Source: CAIKMD01 sp035605975 (GTDB taxonomy: Bacteria > Pseudomonadota > Alphaproteobacteria > ATCC43930 > CGMCC-115725). From it: a stretch of 64,000 nucleotides of DNA. Location of the stretch: assembly GCA_035605975.1 (NCBI GenBank), contig DATNGG010000085.1, positions 1-64,000 of the forward strand. The letters are read 5' to 3'. A model generated the notes under the pieces. The model saw nothing but the letters and a program-made list of their open reading frames with translations, was not told the origin of the DNA and searched no databases. Shown piece by piece: positions 41,868-48,962 of this stretch. The position numbers and the translations under genes are program-made. Position 1 is the stretch's first letter. Each line of letters opens with the position of its first letter.

Positions 41868-43006
41868 AGCACGCGCCGCTTCGTCCAGTCGACGAGCACG
41901 TCGGCGAGCTCGTTGACGAGGCGCGGCCCTTCTTTTTGCTTGAAGGGGAAATGGCGCGCGCCCTTCAGCGTATAGTCCTCGCAGCGGGCGCCGCAGACCG
42001 TGCTGTAGATCGCGGTTTCGGTTGGGAAAGTGCCTTGATCCGCCGAAAAGCGCACATTGATCACGGGCACCGAGGTCTCGGCGATCCGGTTCGGCCCATC
42101 CGCGATGGTCAGCTCGCTCCACTGGCTGAGATAGGAGGTCAGCGTGCTGAATCGCCCATACATGGCGGCCGCATAATTGACCGCTTGAGCGTTGCCGAAG
42201 ATCGTGCCCGACGGCCGGTCGTTCGGATCGATCGTGCTGTCGAGAGTCGCCGGGTTCGCGTAAGTGCGATAAATCACGAAGCCCATGTCGCGCGTCAATT
42301 GCCTACCGTGCGGGTCGCGCAATTCGCGAAGCTTTGCGAGGACCCAGGCGGTGATGCGTTCCTGGCGCGCTTTCTGCGCCGCGCGGTAGCGCTTCAGCCA
42401 ATCCCGGTCATAGGGAGGCTTGTTTTCCGGATTGAACATGTCGAGAGCGGGATCGGTGCCGAACGGGTCTTGCTCGCTCAGCAGCGACGGATCGAGCGTG
42501 ACGCGGAATTTCTGCGCCCGACCGAGATGAGCGCCGACCAGCGCGATGGCATCGGCGCGGGGCAGATCGTCGGCAATGATATCGTAAGGATCGCCGTCGG
42601 GCGTCGATTTGATGGTCAGATGCTCGGCCTGTGACTGGTACAGCGACATGACCGGGCCGCCCGCCGAGTTGGCGATCAGCACGATCTTTTTATAGCCTTC
42701 TTCGCGCAGGAAACGCACGCCGGCGCCGACGTCCTGGATGACGCGTTCCATCAGCAGCGTGCTGTCATTGTTCACGGCGCGGGAGTTGAGCGCGAGGATC
42801 GCGCTGCGCCGCTCGTTGAGCGGCTCGACGAGATAGTGATTCCAGAAGCTGACCGCGGGATGGAGCACCAGATAGGCGACGTCTTTCGAGCAGCCTTCGT
42901 CGGAAAACCGGCCATAGACCTTCGGATTGATCATCTCCTGCACGCCCTGGCCCACTTCGGGAATGTTGCTGGGCCGCATGCTGATCGCGACGATTCTTCC
43001 CACCAT
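41864..43006 (-). CDS. Alpha/beta-fold hydrolase of unknown substrate
   Basis: A 380-residue protein with nucleophile elbow VLIANSAGGPVMSLY (Ser in NSAGG) and a possible catalytic His in LKGARHFPFKQK. It is larger than common esterases, with an insert around residues 165-255 (DPALDMFNPENKPPYDRDW). No signal peptide. ATG 43006 has GGAG nine bases upstream. It begins 39 bases after the binding-protein stop and is the third gene of the bicupin operon. Confidence 0.78.
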   Translation of the reverse strand: MVGRIVAISMRPSNIPEVGQGVQEMINPKVYGRFSDEGCSKDVAYLVLHPAVSFWNHYLVEPLNERRSAILALNSRAVNNDSTLLMERVIQDVGAGVRFLREEGYKKIVLIANSAGGPVMSLYQSQAEHLTIKSTPDGDPYDIIADDLPRADAIALVGAHLGRAQKFRVTLDPSLLSEQDPFGTDPALDMFNPENKPPYDRDWLKRYRAAQKARQERITAWVLAKLRELRDPHGRQLTRDMGFVIYRTYANPATLDSTIDPNDRPSGTIFGNAQAVNYAAAMYGRFSTLTSYLSQWSELTIADGPNRIAETSVPVINVRFSADQGTFPTETAIYSTVCGARCEDYTLKGARHFPFKQKEGPRLVNELADVLVDWTKRRVL

Positions 43007-43045
43007 TCTAGAGAACTCCCGCTTTTGTGAGGACCGCGAACCCCG

Positions 43046-44074
43046 CTACTGCGCGAGGAACGCGTTGGTCATGAGGTCCGCCGGCTTTGGCTTGCGCTTC
43101 ATATCCTTGTCATAGGTCTTCAGGAGGTCGATCATCTTCGACCAATCCTCCTCGCTCGACCAGCCGACCGGCTTGCCCGCGGTCGTCGGCGACATCATGC
43201 GGTCGGGAATCATCTCATAGGCGTATTCGGCGATGATGTTGGCGGGTGGGGTTTCGTCGAATTGCTTGTGGACGGTTGCCGCGGCCTCGGGCACGGCCTT
43301 CTTCGGCTCCTTCTCGAGATAATCCCAGGCGCGCTGCGTCGCCTTGACGAAATGCCGGATCAGGTCCGGGTTGCTCTTGATGAGATCGTCGCGCACGACG
43401 ATGCCGCTGCCCAGCAGGGGCAGATAGTCCGAGAACACGAATTGATGGACGATCTCACCCTTCTTCTTGAACAGCCACTCGCCGGTCGAGCCGAGCGTGA
43501 AATTGCCCGAGACATCGACCTGCTTGGCGCCGAAAATTCCGTAATAGCTGCGGAAATCCCAATTGACGACCTGCACCGTGGTCGGATCGATGCCGTTCAC
43601 CTTGGCGAAGGCCGGCCACAGCAAGTGCGCGAGCGAGCCCGGGACCATGCCGAGCTTGCGGCCCTTCAAATCTTTGGGCGTCTTGATGCCCGAGGATTCG
43701 AAATAGGCCATGGACAAGCTGTCCTTCTGGCCAAAGAGCGCGACCATGCGCAGCGGCACGTCGCTCTTGCCCGCCGCCAAGGCGAGCGACGAGGCGGCGA
43801 CATTACCGAATTCAGCCTGCCCGCCGGTGACGAGCTGCATCGCCTGGGCAGAGCCGGCGCTGCTCTTGATCGCGACGTCGAGGCCTTCGGCGGCATACCA
43901 GCCGCGCTCCTTCGCGATCCAGAAGCCGAAATGCTGCGGCTGGAAACCGGTCCATTCGAGCACCAGCGTCACCGGCTTCAGCGGCGCGCTCTCGGCGCTC
44001 GCTCCGCCCGCGAGCGCAAGCCAAACCAGCCCAGCACCCAGTGCGAGCCTCGCGAGAATGCGCGGCCCGTTCAT
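43046..44074 (-). CDS. NMT1/SsuA-type ABC substrate-binding protein
   Basis: A 342-residue periplasmic binding protein with signal peptide (LALGAGLVWLALAGGASA). The mature part has TLVLEWTGFQPQHFGFWIAK, then ERGWYAAEGLDVAIKSSAGS and KDLKGRKLGMVPGSLAHLL, typical of the SsuA/THI5/aromatic-acid binders. Its ATG overlaps the bicupin stop (ATGA). It should serve the ATPase and permease encoded divergently at 45277 and 46083. Confidence 0.88.
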   Translation of the reverse strand: MNGPRILARLALGAGLVWLALAGGASAESAPLKPVTLVLEWTGFQPQHFGFWIAKERGWYAAEGLDVAIKSSAGSAQAMQLVTGGQAEFGNVAASSLALAAGKSDVPLRMVALFGQKDSLSMAYFESSGIKTPKDLKGRKLGMVPGSLAHLLWPAFAKVNGIDPTTVQVVNWDFRSYYGIFGAKQVDVSGNFTLGSTGEWLFKKKGEIVHQFVFSDYLPLLGSGIVVRDDLIKSNPDLIRHFVKATQRAWDYLEKEPKKAVPEAAATVHKQFDETPPANIIAEYAYEMIPDRMMSPTTAGKPVGWSSEEDWSKMIDLLKTYDKDMKRKPKPADLMTNAFLAQ

Positions 44075-45063
44075 CGCGCCACACCGTCGCGCAGGCGGAT
44101 GCGCCCCTTGGTCTCGAACAGCAACGTCGCCGGCGCGGTTCTGCGCGTGCCGAAAGTATGCTCGATGCCGTATGGCATGCAGTAGAGCGTGCCCGCCGGC
44201 GCTTCGATATAGCCGAGCTCGGTCCGCTGATCGGCATCGCCCGAATGAACGAAGTGGATCTCGTTCCGCACATTGTTGCGGTGATAGAAGGGCGGGCCTT
44301 CGCCCTCGCCCTGCTTGCTGATGTCGAGATCGAGAAGATCGTTGGTGAAGAGACGCAGCGGCCGATGTGTCCCCGGGATGTCGTTGGGAATGTCGGCGAT
44401 GTCAATCGCGTAGACCAGTTCATGAGCGCCGACGACCTCTTTGATGCGCAGCGGGTCGTAGTCGCGCTTGACGCGTGCCGTCCAATCGAGACCGTTGATA
44501 CGCTCTTCCCAAAACCCGCCCGCGACGCTCTGGGGCGGCAGCGGGAAGCGCGGCTTCGTCGTGCGGAGCTGCACCGTCGGCCAGTGCTCGCTCGGGCGCA
44601 GCTCGACTTCGCTCTCCAAGATGAAGTCGAACAGCTCGCCGCCTTCGGGAACGACGCGATAGCGGACACCGCGCGCGATATGAATGAAACGGCCCGGCAC
44701 CGCGTCGATGACGCCAAGCTCGGTCAAGAAGCGGCCTTTGCCGCGATGGATGAAGTGGAGCTCCTCATGCGCGGTGGAACGCCAAGTATAGGGCATCGGC
44801 GCAGCGCGCTTGCTTACCTTGAAGCGCATCCGGTCGAGATCCGCGAGAACCATCGCTTCCGCCGCGGGATCGAGGGCATCGGGCGCCGCCACGGCCTCGA
44901 GCGCGACGCGCCAGAAGGGGATGTCTCCCGAAAAGGATTCGGCGCCGAAGAATTGCTGGTCCTTCACGTCCATCGCGATGCGGTCGCCGCAATCGATCTT
45001 CTCGAGCATTTCGCCCGCTTTGATCTCGTGCCCGCGCGTCAGAATCGTCCGTGCAACCGCCAT
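44071..45063 (-). CDS. Bicupin, homogentisate-dioxygenase-like protein
   Basis: A 330-residue cytoplasmic protein with two cupin barrels. The N-terminal barrel has HEELHFIHRGKGRFLTELG, and the C-terminal one NEIHFVHSGDADQRTELG; the repeated LTELG/RTELG shows the duplication. The C-terminal barrel keeps cupin motif 2 (GTLYCMPYGIEH), with metal-binding His. In the N-terminal barrel that His is Tyr (ARGVRYRVV). YHRNNVRNE recalls HRN in homogentisate dioxygenase. Ring-cleavage of an aromatic is likely but unproven. First gene of the operon 45063-41864. Confidence 0.78.
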   Translation of the reverse strand: MAVARTILTRGHEIKAGEMLEKIDCGDRIAMDVKDQQFFGAESFSGDIPFWRVALEAVAAPDALDPAAEAMVLADLDRMRFKVSKRAAPMPYTWRSTAHEELHFIHRGKGRFLTELGVIDAVPGRFIHIARGVRYRVVPEGGELFDFILESEVELRPSEHWPTVQLRTTKPRFPLPPQSVAGGFWEERINGLDWTARVKRDYDPLRIKEVVGAHELVYAIDIADIPNDIPGTHRPLRLFTNDLLDLDISKQGEGEGPPFYHRNNVRNEIHFVHSGDADQRTELGYIEAPAGTLYCMPYGIEHTFGTRRTAPATLLFETKGRIRLRDGVAR

Positions 45064-45223
45064 CCTGACCTCCTCTTTCTATCGCTCCCTAGCGTTCGCT
45101 GACGTGCTCGTTTCTCGAACACCCTTCTAAGTAGAGCGCTGTCGCGCCCCGTCGTCTGCAGCGAAAAGCATCCGCGTTGTCGCATATTTCTTCTTGCCGT
45201 AAAAGGGGATTTCATCCACGGTT

Positions 45224-45244
45224 CAACACGCTCCTATCGTGTTG
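45224..45244. promoter_or_regulatory. Inverted repeat in the divergent promoter of the bicupin/ABC island
   Basis: CAACACG at 45224-45230 and CGTGTTG at 45238-45244 are exact inverted copies with a seven-base spacer. They lie 33 bases before the ATPase GTG and in the 213-base gap shared with the bicupin operon, a good place for one operator to control both halves. No regulator gene is adjacent. Confidence 0.45.
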
Positions 45245-45276
45245 TTGTCGAGATTTCATCGGCGAGGCAGGGCGCC

Positions 45277-46086
45277 GTGGAAGTGCCAGTTCCATCAGAA
45301 CAACACCGCGCTCGGACAACGGAGCCGTTCATCGAGGCCCGCGGCGTGCGGATGAATTTCGGCAGCACTCTCGCGCTCGATCACGTCGATCTGGCAGTTC
45401 GTGAGCACGAATTCTTCACGATCGTCGGCCCGAGCGGTTGCGGAAAAAGCACGCTGCTGCTGCTCGCGGCCGGCCTTTTGGCTCCGAGCGCTGGCGCGCT
45501 GCTGATCGAAGGGCGCCCGGTGCGCGGCGCCTACACCAGCGCTGGCATCGCCTTCCAGCATCATAACTTGCTCGAATGGCGCTCGGTGCTGGGCAACGTT
45601 CTCTTGCCGCTGGAAATCCGACGCATCGAGACAGAGCACTACCTCGCCCGGGCGAAGCGGCTCCTGAGTCTTGTCGGGCTCGATGGGTTCGAGGATCACT
45701 ACCCTTATCAATTATCGGGCGGCATGCGCCAGCGCGCCGCGATCTGCCGCGCACTCGTCTGCGATTTACCGCTTCTCCTGCTAGACGAACCGTTCGGTGC
45801 GCTCGACGCGCTCAGCCGTGAGGAGCATCAGCTCATGCTCCAGGACCTCTGGATGCGCGAGCGGAAGACCGTCCTTCTCATCACGCATGATGTGCGCGAA
45901 GCGATCCTGCTCTCGGATCGGATCGCGGTGATGTCGCCGCGGCCGGGACGAATTCTTGACACGGTCCAGATCGATTTGCCGCGGCCGCGCCGGCAAGACA
46001 TTAGCGAGACGCCGGCCTTCATCGACTACTCCCGACGCATTCGGGCCATGCTCTTCGCGCGGGAGACCGGGAGCGGCAGGTCATGA
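45277..46086 (+). CDS. NitT/TauT-type ABC transporter ATPase
   Basis: A 269-residue ATPase with Walker A GPSGCGKST, Q-loop FQHHNLLEW, signature LSGGMRQRAAICRAL, Walker B LLLLDEPFGALDAL and switch His in LITHDVREAI. The start is GTG at 45277. It overlaps the permease by four bases (ATGA). The matching binding protein is encoded on the other strand at 43046. Confidence 0.92.
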   Translation: MEVPVPSEQHRARTTEPFIEARGVRMNFGSTLALDHVDLAVREHEFFTIVGPSGCGKSTLLLLAAGLLAPSAGALLIEGRPVRGAYTSAGIAFQHHNLLEWRSVLGNVLLPLEIRRIETEHYLARAKRLLSLVGLDGFEDHYPYQLSGGMRQRAAICRALVCDLPLLLLDEPFGALDALSREEHQLMLQDLWMRERKTVLLITHDVREAILLSDRIAVMSPRPGRILDTVQIDLPRPRRQDISETPAFIDYSRRIRAMLFARETGSGRS

Positions 46087-46871
46087 GTCGATGGCGGCGA
46101 ATAGCACCCCCGCTGGTCTTCGCGCTGGCAGTTCTGGTGCTTTGGGAGGGCGGCGTGGATTTCTTTCGCGTGCCCGACATTCTGCTACCGGCGCCCTCCA
46201 AGGTGGTCGAGGGCATGGTCACGAGTTGGCCGCTCTATTTACGCCACACTTGGCCGACCTTGAGCGAGATCCTTCTGGGATACGTCATTGCGATGGTCCT
46301 CGGCACGCTCTGCGGCATGGTGATCGCCTTCTCGCGATTGCTCGGCAATGCGATTTATCCCGCGCTCGTCGCCACGCAGATCATGCCGAAAGTCGCCTTC
46401 GCGCCCTTGCTCGTCGTCTGGTTCGGCTTCGGGCTGATGCCGAAGCTCATTCTCGTGGCGCTGATCGCGTTCTTTCCGATCGTCATCAACACCGTCGTCG
46501 CACTCAACATGACGATGCAGGAATCGCTCTATCTTTTCCGCTCGATGGGCGCGAGCGCGGTTCAGACCTTCTTCAAGCTTCGCTTGCCGGCAGCGCTGCC
46601 GGTCTATTTCGCAGGGCTCAAGATCGCCGCGACCTTCTCGATCGTCGGTGTCGTCGTCGCCGAATTCTACAGCTCCGATCGCGGTCTCGGTTATCTCCTG
46701 CTGATCGAGGTGTCGAACGGGGATACGACGCGCGCCTTCGGCTCGATCGCTTATCTGACGATTCTCGGCCTCATCGCCTTCGGCAGCGTGGCATTGATCG
46801 AGCGTCTGCTGGTGCCCGCCCATATGCTGAAGCGCTTCGACGAATCTCCGGCCGCGAGGGCGTCGAGCTAG
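46083..46871 (+). CDS. NitT/TauT-type ABC transporter permease
   Basis: A 262-residue permease with about six membrane segments. The EAA-loop region is ESLYLFRSMGASAVQTFFKL and the loop VPDILLPAPSKVVEGM is typical of SsuC/TauC. Only one permease gene is present, so a homodimer is expected. Its stop overlaps the stop of the convergent cysteine hydrolase by four bases. Confidence 0.9.
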   Translation: MSRWRRIAPPLVFALAVLVLWEGGVDFFRVPDILLPAPSKVVEGMVTSWPLYLRHTWPTLSEILLGYVIAMVLGTLCGMVIAFSRLLGNAIYPALVATQIMPKVAFAPLLVVWFGFGLMPKLILVALIAFFPIVINTVVALNMTMQESLYLFRSMGASAVQTFFKLRLPAALPVYFAGLKIAATFSIVGVVVAEFYSSDRGLGYLLLIEVSNGDTTRAFGSIAYLTILGLIAFGSVALIERLLVPAHMLKRFDESPAARASS

Positions 46872-47572
46872 CGGCTCGAACCGCGCTGCCGCTCGGCCGC
46901 CGCGGGCGCCAAGACCTCGCTCACCACCTCCTCGGTCGTGCGCACATCGCCGAAGCTTTGATAGAACGAGGTGAGTCCCGCGAGGTGATCCTCCGGATAG
47001 CGCGCGCCATTGGCGTCCGAGACCATGATGACCTTGTAATCGAGCATCATGGCGTCGCGCGCGGCGCTCTCGCAGCACATATTGGTCGCCGTGCCGGTGA
47101 CGATCAAACTGTCGATGGCGCGGCGCTTCAGCACCGTGTCGAGATTGGAAGCGCCCGGGATGAACGGGCTGAAGCGGCTTTTATAGACGATCTCGTCGCC
47201 GTCGCGGATCTCGAGGTCGCGGTGAAATTCATGTCCGGGATGGCCCGGCGAGAGCTGATCGCGGTGATTGGCCGCCTTCGGCGCGGTGAAGAAGTGGTCG
47301 TGATAAATCCGCCACCGGCTTTCCCCCGCGCTTCCCGCGGTCATGCCGAGCCAGATGACGCAGCCGCCGCGCGCGCGAAGCTCCTGCGCGAGCCGGTTGA
47401 TATTGGGGATGATGCCGACAACGGATTCGATTTCGCCGACATAGAAATTCTGCATATCGACGATGAGCAGGGCGGTCCGCCGCGGATCGAAGCGATCGAA
47501 CACCGCAAGCTTTCCGCGCTTGGCGAGCACCCGATCGATGACATATTGCGGAAACCCGTAGGGCGTTTCCAT
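46868..47572 (-). CDS. Isochorismatase-like cysteine hydrolase
   Basis: A 234-residue hydrolase with the Asp-Lys-Cys triad of the family: Asp in ALLIVDMQNFYVGE, Lys in IVYKSRFSPF and Cys in TATNMCCESAARDAMML. Relatives are N-carbamoylsarcosine amidase, ureidoacrylate hydrolase (RutB), biuret hydrolase and maleamate amidohydrolase. An amide-bond substrate connected with the neighbouring ABC island is plausible. Confidence 0.87.
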   Translation of the reverse strand: METPYGFPQYVIDRVLAKRGKLAVFDRFDPRRTALLIVDMQNFYVGEIESVVGIIPNINRLAQELRARGGCVIWLGMTAGSAGESRWRIYHDHFFTAPKAANHRDQLSPGHPGHEFHRDLEIRDGDEIVYKSRFSPFIPGASNLDTVLKRRAIDSLIVTGTATNMCCESAARDAMMLDYKVIMVSDANGARYPEDHLAGLTSFYQSFGDVRTTEEVVSEVLAPAAAERQRGSSR

Positions 47573-47702
47573 GCGCCGTCTCTCCCGTTTTCTCTTGTCT
47601 CAATCTACTCTCATGGGGCAGAGACCGGAAATGATCTAATCTCACGCTGCGCGGGAGAGGCTGATCTCCATCGCCGGTAGAGCGGGAAGGGATGGCCGTG
47701 GC

Positions 47703-48956
47703 ATGCTGAAAACGATGCTGCGCAGGCTGGGACCGGGTATCATCACCGGCGCCGCGGACGACGATCCGAGCGGGATTGCGACCTACTCGCAAGCGGGAGC
47801 GCAGTTCGGGTTTGGCTTGGCTTGGACCTTGATCCTCACCCTCCCGCTCATGGCCGCCATCCAGATCATCAGTGCCTGCATTGGCTGGGAGACTCGCGCC
47901 GGGCTCGCCAAAAACATCGCGGCGCAGCTGCCGAATTTCGTCGTCTATCTGCTGATCCTGCTGCTCGTGACCGCCAACACGATCAACATTGCCGCCGATC
48001 TCGCGGCGATGGGTGACGCCCTTCGCCTGGTGATCGGCGGCCCGGCGGTGCTTTATGCGCTCGTCTTCGGTGCGGGTTGTCTCGCCGCCGAGATCATCGT
48101 GCCTTATCATACCTATGCCGGCTACCTCAAATTCCTGACGCTCGGCCTTTTCTCTTATGTCGCGACCGCCTTCAGCGTGCATGTTCCCTGGGGCGAGGTC
48201 GTCCTCGCCACTTTCGTGCCAAGGGTCGCGCCCGACCACGAGGCGGTCCTGACGATCGTCGCGATCTTCGGCACGACCATCAGCCCCTATCTCTTCTTTT
48301 GGCAGGCCTCGCAGGAGGCGGAGGAATCGCGATTGAGTTACCGGCGCCTGCACGGTGTGCGGGAGCTGCGCCCCGGCGCGCAGTTCAAGCACATTGCCGC
48401 GGACACCTGGACCGGCATGACGGTTTCCAATCTGGTCGGGTGGTTCATCATCGTAACCACGGCGGCGACCCTCAACGCCCATGGCGTCACCAAGATCGAT
48501 ACCGCGGCGCAAGCCGCCGAGGCACTGCGGCCGATCGCCGGCAACCTGACCTTCGTGCTCTTTGCCGCGGGCATCATCGGTACGGGCTTGCTGGCCGTGC
48601 CGGTGCTGGCCGGCTCGGCCGCTTACGGCGTCGCGGAGGCGTTCGGGCTGCGCGGCAGCCTGGAGTTGCCGGCCAACCGCGCACTCGGCTTCTACGGGAC
48701 GGTCGGCGCGGCCACGATGGCCGGCGCCGCCCTCACCCTTACCAACATCGATCCGATCGCGATGTTGTTCTGGACCGCCGTCATCAATGGCGTCGTCGCC
48801 GTGCCGATCATGCTGGTCATGATGGCGATTGTCTCAAGCCGGCACGGCCGGCGTCTCTTCGCGCTGCCGCGCTGGTTGCGCGTCCTCGGCTGGCTATCCG
48901 CCATGCTCATGACCGTGGCCGTCGCTCTGCTGTGCGGGTCGAGCCTGACCGGCTGA
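47703..48956 (+). CDS. NRAMP-fold transporter with atypical metal-site motifs
   Basis: A 417-residue membrane protein with about 11 segments of the NRAMP/LeuT fold. The TM1 motif, DPGN in Mn/Fe transporters, is DDPSGIATYSQAG. The TM6 MPH motif is replaced by TTISPYLFFWQASQEAEE. Loss of the metal-coordinating Met and of the DPGN Asn suggests a different ion or other selectivity; it belongs to an NRAMP-related clade common in bacteria but poorly characterised. The gene stands alone. Confidence 0.82.
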   Translation: MLKTMLRRLGPGIITGAADDDPSGIATYSQAGAQFGFGLAWTLILTLPLMAAIQIISACIGWETRAGLAKNIAAQLPNFVVYLLILLLVTANTINIAADLAAMGDALRLVIGGPAVLYALVFGAGCLAAEIIVPYHTYAGYLKFLTLGLFSYVATAFSVHVPWGEVVLATFVPRVAPDHEAVLTIVAIFGTTISPYLFFWQASQEAEESRLSYRRLHGVRELRPGAQFKHIAADTWTGMTVSNLVGWFIIVTTAATLNAHGVTKIDTAAQAAEALRPIAGNLTFVLFAAGIIGTGLLAVPVLAGSAAYGVAEAFGLRGSLELPANRALGFYGTVGAATMAGAALTLTNIDPIAMLFWTAVINGVVAVPIMLVMMAIVSSRHGRRLFALPRWLRVLGWLSAMLMTVAVALLCGSSLTG

Positions 48957-48962
48957 CGCTTA

